33,870 nt of DNA, taken from assembly GCA_947385875.1 (NCBI GenBank), contig CANDMV010000031.1, forward strand, positions 1 through 33,870. The letters run 5' to 3'. The notes beneath the pieces are model-generated. The model was not told where the DNA came from. It worked only from the letters and a program-made list of their open reading frames with translations, and did not search any database. The stretch is from an uncultured Eubacterium sp. (GTDB lineage: Bacteria > Bacillota > Clostridia > Lachnospirales > Lachnospiraceae). The position numbers and the translations under genes were made by a program. Positions 13,690 to 21,937 of the stretch are shown here, in pieces (positions within the stretch are counted from its first letter, which is position 1; each line of letters opens with the position of its first letter).

Positions 13690-15936
13690 TCAGCTTTCAT
13701 AAAACAGCTCTAGCTGGTTTTGAATTCTTGCGGCTGCATCCTCGGCAGAAGTATCGCCGGAAATGACTTTGACAGCTTCGGATTTTACAAGCTCCTGCGT
13801 ATAGCGTTCGATAAATACAGCATTGCCGGCTTCTTTCACGCTTTGTAAAAACCGCTTCAGCATTTCGTCAGACGGCCATTGTGTATCCCATTCATTTCCG
13901 TTTTGGTCTCCGACAGCAGTCATCATATCGCTGTGTCGGCTGCTCCATGAATCAAGAGCCTGTGTATTTACGGGGAAGCCGTCAGAAAGGTCAGATTCCT
14001 GAAGCCTGGCGCTCAGAGCCTTTTGGATAAATTCTATGGAAAGCTCTTTATTCTCGCTTTGTTCATTGATGGCAAGCATTCCCTGCGGGACAAAGCTGTG
14101 TTCTGTAGAATGATAATCAAATCCTCTGGCGGACAGCTGGTCAATGGAATCCAGAAGGTCGCTAAACTGGTTCAGTCCATAAGCATAAGAGAAGGTAAAG
14201 TCTGCTTCTTCCATGCCCAGCTCCATCCACCCGCTGCCGTCATCATAGTGAAATTCTCGCTTTGGAGATTCTGTGAGCAGCCAGTTTTCTGAAGCCTTTT
14301 GGCATAAATTTAAAAATGTGACAAGCTCTTCCTTTGTAACATCTGTTTTATTTAATGCAAGACCTTCGCTGAAAAAATGATAGCAGACATCGAAAAGATC
14401 TTCGGCTGTCATTTCACAGCTCTTTTGTCCGCTGCTTTTTTGTAAAAAGCTTTCTAGAGAATCATCTAGCAGCTCTTTTTGAGCGATGACAAATGGGAGC
14501 GACATTCTCAATGGAACAGCATAGGAGTTTTCCTCCAGTAAGGTCTGTACACCGGCTGTAAGCTCTGGCTTTATGCTGTCAAGGTCTTTTCCTATGTCGT
14601 ATAAAAGACCCCGCTCTGCGTAAGTCTCCATGTGCAGTCCGTCTAATAAGATCACATCCGGTCCGTTTCCTGCAAATATATCAGCATTAAACTGGCGGAT
14701 GATATCATTGGCAGTCATGACTCCGCTTGTATCAGAAGCGATCTCATAGACAACCCGTACATTTGGATGTTCTTTGCGGAACTCGGCCAGTACACTTTTT
14801 ATGTATGCATTTTCCTTAAGTCCCCAGATGGTCAGCGTGGTATCCATTTTTGGAATATCCTTACTGTATTCATAATATTTGAGTACAAATCCTTCTTTAG
14901 TTTTGCCGTCTGCCAGTGACTGTGCCGATTGATAAGTGATATAAATGCGTTCGCCGTCATGCTGGAGCTTCTGCCAGATAAAATTTGGGTCTGAGAGATT
15001 ATTTAGGCTGCTGTCAACCAGCAGCTGCCATTTCCCGGAAGATAGATGGTAAATGCCGTTGTCATTGCAGGCGTATATTTCTTCCGGAGATAACATTTCG
15101 TATACAGCGTTGCTGGAAAGCCCGTCTTCGATTTCTAAGATATTTTTTTGTTTTTCTATATCGTAGATAAAGTTACCGCTGCTGCCGATGGTTTCGCTGA
15201 TGAGCTGGTTTTCATGTATTGACAGACCGGCGTAAGATGCGATGCCGAATTCATCCAGAATAGTCCCGTCATTTTTTAAGTCGTACATTCTGCATAGATC
15301 TTCATATTTTAGTATGGCGCATAAGATGCCGTTTTTGGATACAAGTATTTTGGCCGGAATCACATAATCCCTGCTGTCCGGGCCGCCGCGCCATTGAGGC
15401 GGTGTCAGATCTTCAAAGATCTTCAGGTCGTCGGTGGCCTGAAGATGATAAGTCTCATCAGAGAGCGCATAGAAGGCATAATATCTGCCGTCTTCTTGGC
15501 GCAGCAAATCCAGACGGTCCAGTCCGGCAGATTCTCTGATCTGATCTGGACAATGCAGTTCCTGCTTGCTCCAATCGTCTTCTTTTCGTATGTATTGATA
15601 GATGTTGTTTTTTTGGTCATGGGAAAACAGTTCAATTCCCTGTTTACCATTTGTCACAATGGAAATGACAGTTTCTTTTTTCCCGATCATGTCCGGCAGA
15701 GGGACATCGTGCTCTAAAAGCATTGCTTCTTTGCTGCTGGAATCCATAGGATCTGCGTTTGTATCAGTATCAGGATCTGCGGCGTTCGGATTGGAATTTA
15801 GATCGAGGGGGACTGTGCTGCCGGACGGGGTGTCTGCGGCTTCTTTGCCGCTTTTGTCGGGGCTTTTTTGCGAGCATCCTGTCAGTATGAGGGCAAAAGT
15901 GAGTATTGCGGCTGCTGATTTTTTTAGAGTGTGCAT
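13690..15936 (-). CDS. Large two-part extracellular solute-binding lipoprotein
   Basis: 748 aa, well above the 420-550 aa usual for CUT1 binding proteins. A lipoprotein signal with lipobox LILTGC (Cys about 21) is followed by an Asp/Asn/Pro-rich linker (about 22-75). A beta-rich domain with repeated YxxxxDDxxxW-like strands (about 80-355) resembles a propeller-type sensor. A family-1 periplasmic-binding domain follows (about 365-748), starting LTIWGLKENAYIKSVLAEFRK and containing GPDVILLDG and AVPLRMSLPF. RBS AAGGAGG lies 7-8 nt before the ATG, and a consensus promoter lies upstream. It is first in the ABC operon. The extra N-terminal domain could bind a wall polymer or report ligand state to the nearby two-component system; this is inference. 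Confidence 0.88.
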   Translation of the reverse strand: MHTLKKSAAAILTFALILTGCSQKSPDKSGKEAADTPSGSTVPLDLNSNPNAADPDTDTNADPMDSSSKEAMLLEHDVPLPDMIGKKETVISIVTNGKQGIELFSHDQKNNIYQYIRKEDDWSKQELHCPDQIRESAGLDRLDLLRQEDGRYYAFYALSDETYHLQATDDLKIFEDLTPPQWRGGPDSRDYVIPAKILVSKNGILCAILKYEDLCRMYDLKNDGTILDEFGIASYAGLSIHENQLISETIGSSGNFIYDIEKQKNILEIEDGLSSNAVYEMLSPEEIYACNDNGIYHLSSGKWQLLVDSSLNNLSDPNFIWQKLQHDGERIYITYQSAQSLADGKTKEGFVLKYYEYSKDIPKMDTTLTIWGLKENAYIKSVLAEFRKEHPNVRVVYEIASDTSGVMTANDIIRQFNADIFAGNGPDVILLDGLHMETYAERGLLYDIGKDLDSIKPELTAGVQTLLEENSYAVPLRMSLPFVIAQKELLDDSLESFLQKSSGQKSCEMTAEDLFDVCYHFFSEGLALNKTDVTKEELVTFLNLCQKASENWLLTESPKREFHYDDGSGWMELGMEEADFTFSYAYGLNQFSDLLDSIDQLSARGFDYHSTEHSFVPQGMLAINEQSENKELSIEFIQKALSARLQESDLSDGFPVNTQALDSWSSRHSDMMTAVGDQNGNEWDTQWPSDEMLKRFLQSVKEAGNAVFIERYTQELVKSEAVKVISGDTSAEDAAARIQNQLELFYES

Positions 15937-15965
15937 AGAAAACCTCCTTGCTTTGTTTTGAAATG

Positions 15966-15994
15966 ATATAAGGATTTTAGCAGGGAGTTGTCAA
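15966..15994 (-). promoter_or_regulatory. Sigma-A promoter of the ABC operon
   Basis: Minus-strand TTGACA (15989-15994) and TTATAT (15966-15971) are separated by exactly 17 bp. A start near 15960 gives a leader of about 24 nt that contains the AAGGAGG. Confidence 0.75.
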
Positions 15995-16030
15995 AGAGTT
16001 GTATATGAGATGTGTCTAAGTTGTCAAATG
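15987..16030 (-). promoter_or_regulatory. Candidate operator for the OmpR-type regulator
   Basis: 16009-16030 (GATGTGTCTAAGTTGTCAAA plus TG on the plus strand) matches 20671-20692 upstream of the OmpR-type regulator at 19 of 22 positions. A second half-like copy, GTTGTCAAAGAGTTGTATA (15987-16005), overlaps the -35. Repeated ACAACT/GACA units in one orientation fit the tandem binding of winged-helix response regulators. Confidence 0.5.
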
Positions 16031-16091
16031 ATTTTATATGTAAAGTGAAAAATAACTGATTAACAGCTTGAGCAAATTTCGTAAAATCTGG

Positions 16092-16120
16092 TTTTCAAAA
16101 CAGGCTGTCTTAGGTATAAT
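16092..16120 (+). promoter_or_regulatory. Promoter of the AAA-ATPase/nuclease pseudogene
   Basis: TTTTCA (16092-16097), 17-bp spacer, TATAAT (16115-16120). A strong purine-rich RBS (GAGGGGGTG) still precedes the ATG at 16161, so the broken gene keeps its expression signals. Confidence 0.5.
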
Positions 16121-16160
16121 ATAAGCAGCATAAGGAAGAGAGATTCAGAGGGGGTGTTTT

Positions 16161-17384
16161 ATGGCAAGAACAGTGAAGGTAGGCGCTCAGGATTTTAGCA
16201 AAATTATAGAAACAGGCTGTTTTTATGTGGACAAAACAGATTTTATAAAAGAGTGGTGGGAAAATGAAGATGATGTAACATTAATCACACGTCCACGGAG
16301 ATTTGGGAAGACTCTTAATATGAGTATGCTGGAGCAGTTTTTTTCCGTGAAATATGAAGGAAGAAGTGATTTGTTTGAAGGACTGAGCATCTGGGCGGAG
16401 GAGAAATATCGGAGGATTCAGGGAACGTATCCTGTGATGTTTTTGAGCTTTGCAGATGTAAAAGGCAATCGTTTTGAAACTGTGCGGGAAAAAATCTGTC
16501 AGCTGATTGCAGATCTATATGATGATTATAGGTATATTTTAGGTAAATCTACAGATGAAGGTTATGCTTTGTAGGAGAGAGAATTCTTCATGCGTGTTAC
16601 AGATACGATGAATGATGCTGTTTTATCGATTGCTTTAAAAAGGCTGTCTAAATATTTATATGAATACTATGACAGAAAGGTCATCATCCTGCTTGATGAG
16701 TATGACACCCCGATGCAGGAAGCTTATGTCTGCAGTTACTGGGATGAGATGGCTGCTCTGACCAGAGGACTTTTTAATTCTGCTTTTAAATCAAATCCAT
16801 ATCTGGAACGAGGTCTTATGACTGGGATTATAAGAATTAGTAAGGAGTCCATTTTTTCTGACTTAAATAATCTGAAAGTCATAACAACGACATCTGACAG
16901 GTATGCGACATCGTTTGGATTCACCGAAAATGAAGTTTTTGAGAATGAATATTTACGCAGCATTCTGGAGGAAACGGTCAGCTTTTATGATGCGGGTACA
17001 AGAGCTTCACGATATAAGCAGCCGGAGAATTTCTATCATGGGCTTGTTCTGGGACTGATTACGGGCTTAAGAAAGATCTATAAAATAACCTCAAACAGAG
17101 AGAGCGGGTTCGGAAGGTATGATGTGGTGCTGGAGCTGCGCAGTCCAAAGCAGGATGATGCAGTGATCCTTGAGTTTAAGATCGCTGAACCGGAAAAGGA
17201 AAAGAGCCTGGAGGATACGGTGCGGGCGGCTCTGGAGCAGATCATAGATAAGAAATATGCAGCAGATCTGATGGCAGGGGGAATTGTCAGGGGCAGCATC
17301 AGAATGTATGGGTTTGCCTTCAGCGGAAAAGAAGTTCTGGTAGATGGGGGATATATAGCTGAGTATGATATACATTCCAATTAG
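16161..17384 (+). pseudogene. Decayed AAA-ATPase/PD-(D/E)XK nuclease gene
   Basis: A single reading frame interrupted by an in-frame TAG at 16572-16574. The part before encodes the family N terminus, with FYVDKTDFIKEWW and the Walker A variant RPRRFGKT. The part after resumes in the same frame with EREFFMRVTDTMNDAV, Walker B VIILLDEYDTPMQEAY, SKESIFSDLNNLKVITTTS and GFTENEVF. It then jumps to the nuclease end (FYHGLVLGLI, ITSNRESGFGRYDVVLEL, AVILEFKIAE with the Asp and Glu-x-Lys residues), ending at DIHSN. Full relatives (about 520-570 aa) have roughly 150-200 more residues between these blocks, so a large in-frame internal deletion is inferred. Intact members are often multicopy and of unclear role. 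Two separate products of 137 and 264 aa are possible. Confidence 0.8.
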
Positions 17385-17416
17385 AGCGACATTTATGAGG
17401 CAGGCTTTATTACGGC

Positions 17417-17503
17417 CTGATTCACGCCATTGCTGCGTTAAAATTTCTAGTCGACAGGGATCACATCGCCGTCAAAATTTTGCCTTGCACTGACGCGAAT
17501 CAG
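17417..17503. repeat. Palindromic element with 30-bp imperfect arms
   Basis: The left arm 17417-17446 begins CTGATTCACGCCATTGC and ends AAAATTT. The right arm 17474-17503 is its imperfect reverse complement (AAAATTTTGC ... GCGAATCAG). The 27-bp centre itself has GTCGAC- and GATCACATC-type symmetry. It sits between the pseudogene and the convergent membrane-protein gene; a MITE- or REP-like element that may also end transcription. No gene is seen in 17385-17563. Confidence 0.6.
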
Positions 17504-17563
17504 TCAGTACTAAATTCTGATTTCAGTCCGGATGGAGCTCTGGCAGACATAATAAGTATTTTT

Positions 17564-18424
17564 TCATCGCGTACTATTCAGCGACAGTGAAATGACGGTG
17601 AGTGTTTTTTGTGTGTTTACTGAAATCATACCCAGACTTACTTTCGCATATAGTTTTCTTTCAGCTGATTCAATTCGTATTTGATAGTCTCCGTTTTCAA
17701 TATCCTGGGATATTTCCGTGCCGCCGTCAGTAAAAAATGGAAATGCTGTTTTCAGCAGATGTCCTTCATCCATATGGTCAGAAATAGGCATAGCATTCAT
17801 CGGAGCAGATATGTCAGCCTGCCAGATTTGGCCGCTGGCTGCGTGAATGGTCAGACGAATGCATACATCTTTGAGGGTATACGAGACGATCCATCGGCTC
17901 AGCAGATCGTCCGAGATCGTCTGATTTTCTTCTGAAGTATATAAAATGGCGCTGATGTTCTCAAAATTATCCTGAGATAAATGAGAAGGAATTATATTAG
18001 AAGATAACGCATCGTTTTCTGACATATTTGTGATCCAGTCAATACCTGCGTGTATTGCCTGCTCCATAGTCATCTGGCCTTTTTGCGGATCATGGGAAAT
18101 CAGACGGGCGTTGGATTCCCAGCAGGCCAGGATTTGTGCCGTTTGATCTTCGGACATAGTTTTTCCATGGAAAATATCTGATTCGGCTGTCTCAGAGTCT
18201 TTGTCCGTATTGGTATCGAGGTTCTGATCATCTGCTTTTAACAGGGAATGGACAGAATCAGATACCAGAAGCTCGCCGGACTTGGAAAGCAGAAGTGTTT
18301 CTTTATATTTTAGTATTTGTTTTGTGAATATCCATCCGCCGCAGATGACAAACAGGGAAAGCAGGAACATGAGCAGGGTATGGATTTGAACTTTGTATTT
18401 GTTAGTATTTTTAAGATTTTGCAT
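17564..18424 (-). CDS. Membrane-anchored protein of the two-component operon
   Basis: 286 aa: short cytoplasmic N terminus, one transmembrane helix (about residues 16-35), a Ser/Asp-rich linker, then an extracytoplasmic domain. The pieces MTMEQAIHAGIDWI, IVSYTLKDVCIRLTIHAASGQIWQADI and YQIRIESAERKLYAKVSLGM look like PepSY-type alpha/beta units, a fold often linked to inhibition or sensing. This assignment is weak. It is 51 bp after the HAMP kinase and on the same strand, so it is most likely co-transcribed and may modulate that kinase or be its output. The RBS is weak (AGGG, about 10 nt from the ATG). Confidence 0.72.
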   Translation of the reverse strand: MQNLKNTNKYKVQIHTLLMFLLSLFVICGGWIFTKQILKYKETLLLSKSGELLVSDSVHSLLKADDQNLDTNTDKDSETAESDIFHGKTMSEDQTAQILACWESNARLISHDPQKGQMTMEQAIHAGIDWITNMSENDALSSNIIPSHLSQDNFENISAILYTSEENQTISDDLLSRWIVSYTLKDVCIRLTIHAASGQIWQADISAPMNAMPISDHMDEGHLLKTAFPFFTDGGTEISQDIENGDYQIRIESAERKLYAKVSLGMISVNTQKTLTVISLSLNSTR

Positions 18425-18475
18425 GGTGATATGTGCCCTATTCTTCTTGATATATTTTATACTATAAAAGCAGAT

Positions 18476-19912
18476 CTAAGAAATATCTAAATATACAGTG
18501 ACCTTAGTGCCTGATTTTCCGTCGCTTTCAATAATCAGGCTGCTGCCGTGTATTTCAGCTATTTTTTGCGCCAGTGACAAACCAAGTCCTGCGCCGTGCA
18601 GTTTTCTGGAACGGGATTTATCTATCATGTAAAAAGCCTCGGTAATTTTTTTGATTTCATTCGTCGGAATGCCGCAGCCGTTATCTTTGAAATGTACTGC
18701 ATATTTACTTGGATTTTTATCGCATTTGCCTGTGTCATAAATGCATTTCTTTTCGACGGTTCCGGTAACACAAATCTGTGACGCGCCGGCTTTGACGGCG
18801 TTATCGATCAGGTTTAAGAATAATGTTTTAAATAAATCATATTCTGCCCTGACATAGGATGCCTGTGCAGTATATTGTAAGATAACGTTTTTTTCTTTCA
18901 TCAGATAATCTACGTCATCAGCAAGTTCCTGAAGCATCTGTAAGGCATCCAGTTCTTGGAGTTCAAATTTCTTATGATTGAGCACAGTTAAGTCCATCAG
19001 CTTTTCAGAGAGGGCTTCCAGACGCATTCCTTCATTCCAGATCTGCCAGGCGGCTTGTTTTTGTAATTCTCTGGGAAGGTCCTTTTTGTAGATGCGGTCG
19101 GCATATCCTATCACAGATGTAAGCGGTGTTTTCAATTCATGGGCAAGATTTGCAGCAAAATCCTCTTTTTGTCTGGCACTTTCTGAAAGCTCTTCGATTT
19201 TTTTTTCAATAGCACATGCCATCTGGTTGAAGTTTTCGGCAAGCTGCCCGACTTCATCGTTACCATATTCTGTGACACGTTCTGAATAGTTACCGTCCGC
19301 AATCCGCTGTGAAGCTGTGGTCAGCTGCTTGATAGGTCTGGTGAGCAGGGCGGATAGTCCTAGGATTAATAGGATGCCTACACTGAGTGCAGCAGCATAA
19401 ATATATCCGAATTTATGTATGATCTGTTCCAGCTGCATCAGCAATTTTTGTATGTCAACTCCAGTAATCAGATATACGCCGGTGTCTTTTTGCTTTACAC
19501 TGCCATAGATTAGAAGATACATCCGGCTTTTTATCTTCATAAACTGATAATTTGCTGAATTTTTGTTTCTTGTGAAAGAGTCTGTGAATCTGGAAAAATC
19601 TGTATCGTCCGGAAATCCGGAATACAGCATGGTGCCGTCTGGGGCGAATAATGCCACGGTGCCGTTCAGATCTGATACAATATAATCCATGCTGGATATT
19701 CCATCAGTGACATCTGAAATCCACTGGTCATTCTGGGTAATCAGTGCTGCCTGCATGACAAATTTATTGTATTGGTAAAGCTGTCCTGTGCTTTTTATTT
19801 CTTTTTCTATTGTAGTATCATAGAAATATGAGATTAGAGCGGTCCCGCAGCTTAAAAATGCAGCACTGAAAAATATTGTAACATAAAAAAACATTTTTAC
19901 GCCTAGTTTCAT
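18476..19912 (-). CDS. HAMP-containing sensor histidine kinase
   Basis: 478-aa membrane sensor. Helix 1 is about residues 7-29, an extracytoplasmic sensing domain of about 135 residues follows, then helix 2 (about 167-191), HAMP (192-245), HisKA with NLAHELKTPLTSVIGYADR (His258), and HATPase with N-box NLIDNAVKAGA, DNGCGIP and GAGLGLSLAQKIAEIHG. All catalytic boxes are intact. RBS AAAGGAG lies 9 nt before the ATG. It follows the OmpR-type regulator by 34 bp and forms a pair with it. The signal is unknown; the shared operator suggests that the pair controls the ABC operon at 11126-15936. Confidence 0.94.
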   Translation of the reverse strand: MKLGVKMFFYVTIFFSAAFLSCGTALISYFYDTTIEKEIKSTGQLYQYNKFVMQAALITQNDQWISDVTDGISSMDYIVSDLNGTVALFAPDGTMLYSGFPDDTDFSRFTDSFTRNKNSANYQFMKIKSRMYLLIYGSVKQKDTGVYLITGVDIQKLLMQLEQIIHKFGYIYAAALSVGILLILGLSALLTRPIKQLTTASQRIADGNYSERVTEYGNDEVGQLAENFNQMACAIEKKIEELSESARQKEDFAANLAHELKTPLTSVIGYADRIYKKDLPRELQKQAAWQIWNEGMRLEALSEKLMDLTVLNHKKFELQELDALQMLQELADDVDYLMKEKNVILQYTAQASYVRAEYDLFKTLFLNLIDNAVKAGASQICVTGTVEKKCIYDTGKCDKNPSKYAVHFKDNGCGIPTNEIKKITEAFYMIDKSRSRKLHGAGLGLSLAQKIAEIHGSSLIIESDGKSGTKVTVYLDIS

Positions 19913-19946
19913 GACTGGTTTTCTCCTTTTGTCCTTATGCGACTTT

Positions 19947-20600
19947 TTAACCTTCTAGCCGGTATCCAATGCGGAACACCGTTTTAATATAGCGCTCCCA
20001 GCATAATTTTTTTCTTAGCCGCTGTATATGCGTGTCCAATGTGCGCGTTTCGCCAAAAAAAGGCTCGTTCCATACCTTTTCGTACAGCTTGTCGCGATAT
20101 AGAGCGATATTTTTGTTGCGGATCAGTTCTGTTAATAGGTCAAATTCTTTTGTGGTTAATTCGATTTCAATACCATTTTGAAATACTTTTCGGGAATTTA
20201 AATCTACCGTGACATCCGCAAAGCAAAGTCTGGATTCGGCTTTTCCAAAACGGCGCAGTACAGCTTCTATGCGGGCAATCACTTCACCGCTTTGGAATGG
20301 TTTGACGATGTAGTCATCGGCGCCTGCCTTTAATCCGTGGATGCGATCCTTGACAGTTCCTTTTGCGGTCAGGAATATGACTGGAATGTTCATGGGCTTG
20401 ATATATTCCAATAGCTCATAGCCGTCGATTTCAGGCAGCATAATGTCCAGAAGCGCCAGATCAAAGCTTGTGTATTCTTCCAGCAGGTCAGCGGCCATCC
20501 TGCCGTCATAAGCACAGACACAGTCATAGCCTTCGTCGCTTAAGTCCTGACAGAGCAGGCTGGAAATTGCTTCATCGTCTTCTACAATTAAAATTCGCAC
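19947..20600 (-). CDS. OmpR/PhoB-type response regulator
   Basis: 217-aa winged-helix transcription regulator. Receiver domain: IVEDDE pocket, phospho-acceptor Asp52 in LALLDIMLP, Thr in IFLTAKG and Lys in YIVKPF. C-terminal DNA-binding domain: IELTTKEFDLLTELIRN, then TRTLDTHIQRLRKKL and a final YRLEG. The start is set by the RBS: GGAGG (20609-20613, minus strand) is 8 nt before GTG 20600, giving MRILIVEDDE. An ATG at 20615 lies across this RBS and has none of its own. A TTGACA promoter overlaps a site shared with the ABC operon, which suggests autoregulation. Confidence 0.94.
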   Translation of the reverse strand: MRILIVEDDEAISSLLCQDLSDEGYDCVCAYDGRMAADLLEEYTSFDLALLDIMLPEIDGYELLEYIKPMNIPVIFLTAKGTVKDRIHGLKAGADDYIVKPFQSGEVIARIEAVLRRFGKAESRLCFADVTVDLNSRKVFQNGIEIELTTKEFDLLTELIRNKNIALYRDKLYEKVWNEPFFGETRTLDTHIQRLRKKLCWERYIKTVFRIGYRLEG

Positions 20601-20652
20601 TGGTATGGCCTCCATCAGGGTTTATATAATAGCCAAAATTCATCGGCATGAA

Positions 20653-20692
20653 TTTATAGTATAAATGAAGGATGTGTCAAAGTTGTAAAATT
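20653..20692 (-). promoter_or_regulatory. Promoter and operator of the OmpR-type operon
   Basis: Minus-strand TTGACA (20675-20680), 16-bp spacer, TATAAA (20653-20658). The overlapping plus-strand sequence GATGTGTCAAAGTTGTAAAA (20671-20690) matches the site upstream of the ABC operon. Confidence 0.6.
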
Positions 20693-20718
20693 TCTGTTAT
20701 TTTGAACAAATATTTAGA

Positions 20719-20771
20719 AACTGTTAAGAAATAACTTGTAAAAAAGTGCGCTGAGTTACTTCTTAACAGTT
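20719..20771. other. Long AT-rich inverted repeat at the LysR 3' end
   Basis: AACTGTTAAGAAATAACT (20719-20736) and AGTTACTTCTTAACAGTT (20754-20771) match 17 of 18 positions around a 17-nt loop. The right arm contains the LysR stop codon. It could be a transcript-end stem-loop for the LysR mRNA, or a protein-binding site about 40 bp upstream of the OmpR operon promoter. It lacks a clear T tract. Confidence 0.55.
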
Positions 20772-21641
20772 CTTTAATAGTTCTTTAGTAAATTCCTGAA
20801 AGCATTTCATGCTTCTGGTTAAATATTTACTCTTATGGAAGACAAGATAATAGGTACGCTTTGCGAAGGTCTCCTGAAGCTGGATTTTTTTATAGGGATA
20901 TAGGTCTAACCAGCTGCCTGCCATATTTTTTGTAAGTACAAGGATTCCAAATCCTATATGGCACATCTGTAAGAGGCTGAATACGTTTGAACTTTCCATG
21001 ATGATTTTAGGAGTGCTTCTTTCTTGGGCGAAGAGCTGTTCTAAAAGCTGTCTGGAACCGCTTCCGGCTTCACGGACTAAAAGCGGTAATTTTTCTAACT
21101 GTTCAAAAGTGATCTTTTCACTGACCGGATAATCTTCTGCACAGATTAACATTAATTCATCCTCTGCGATTTTTTGGCTTAAGAAATATTCTGGTTTGTG
21201 CGGTACATCAATAAAGCCGAAATCCAGCTCATTGCGCAGCAGAGCTTCTTCGATTTCCTGTGAATTGCTTATTTTCAGATAGACATGGATTTCAGGGTGG
21301 GACTTCTTGAACTTCTGCAGCAGCATAGGAAGAAGCTGCTGTCCGCAGGTCGAATTGCTTCCGATTCGTATGTTTGCGGTCAGAGTTCTGTCCTGAAGCA
21401 CATCCTTTGCCTCGTAAAACTGATTGATGATTGAGTCTGCATACAAAAAAAGCTGTTCTCCTGCTTCTGTTATATAAAGCTTTCGGTTCATCCTTTCAAA
21501 TAATCTGATGCCGTAAAAGCTTTCCAACTCGTGGATGACACGGCTGACTGCCGGCTGTGCCAGATTTAAGCTGTCTGCTGCTTTTGTTATGCTTTTCAGC
21601 CTTCGCACTTCCAAAAAGATTTCTAAATGTCGCAGAGTCAT
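20763..21641 (-). CDS. LysR-family transcriptional regulator
   Basis: 292-aa DNA-binding regulator with an N-terminal winged HTH (MTLRHLEIFLEVRRLKSITKAADSLNLAQPAVSRVIHELE in part) and a C-terminal effector domain (IRIGSNSTCGQQLLP, DFGFIDVPH, GFGILVLTKNM). The start is set by GAGGTG (21649-21654, minus strand) 7 nt before ATG 21641; the ATG at 21665 has no RBS. The regulator is divergent from a TauE/SafE exporter, the usual layout for a LysR protein and its target. The effector may be a sulfur compound or carboxylate; CysL/CbbR-like relatives are compatible but not proven. Confidence 0.92.
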   Translation of the reverse strand: MTLRHLEIFLEVRRLKSITKAADSLNLAQPAVSRVIHELESFYGIRLFERMNRKLYITEAGEQLFLYADSIINQFYEAKDVLQDRTLTANIRIGSNSTCGQQLLPMLLQKFKKSHPEIHVYLKISNSQEIEEALLRNELDFGFIDVPHKPEYFLSQKIAEDELMLICAEDYPVSEKITFEQLEKLPLLVREAGSGSRQLLEQLFAQERSTPKIIMESSNVFSLLQMCHIGFGILVLTKNMAGSWLDLYPYKKIQLQETFAKRTYYLVFHKSKYLTRSMKCFQEFTKELLKNC

Positions 21642-21742
21642 GCACAAACACCTCTTTTTATTCATTTATCAGCAGATCATGCTGTAATAAACAGGTTTTA
21701 TCTATATAATATTTTTGTTATATATTTTATATTAACATAATC

Positions 21743-21788
21743 ATTGTACGCAAACAATATTGACTTTAAAATATAATTAATAGAAAAT
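21743..21788 (+). promoter_or_regulatory. Candidate LysR box and promoter for the exporter
   Basis: ATTGTACGCAAACAAT (21743-21758) is a 5-bp inverted repeat fitting the T-N11-A LysR rule. It lies directly before TTGACT (21760-21765), with a weak -10 (TAGAAA or GAAAAT, 21781-21788) 15-17 bp on. Confidence 0.4.
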
Positions 21789-21797
21789 AACGTTAAC

Positions 21798-21846
21798 GTT
21801 GCTTTTAACAGCACAGCCGCTTTCTGTCTGGGGTGTAAAAAGTAAC
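21798..21846. repeat. REP-like palindromic element, simple form
   Basis: GTTGCTTTTAACA (21798-21810) and GGTGTAAAAAGTAAC (21832-21846) are imperfect inverted ends around a GC-rich centre. The same ends occur in the composite element at 27025-27183. It falls in the leader of the TauE/SafE gene, just after the palindrome AACGTTAACGTT. Confidence 0.55.
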
Positions 21847-21937
21847 AAAATAATGAGGGATGCAGTTCGCAGCAATCTTTTTTTGCATGAGTGTGAATTA
21901 ATTGTTGAGGTTACGAAGGAAGAAGAGGAGGAACGAG

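Noticed and set aside
16161..17384. Frameshift between the two halves of the AAA-ATPase/nuclease gene
   Set aside because: The two halves are in the same frame (start positions differ by 429, a multiple of three); the interruption is a single in-frame TAG.
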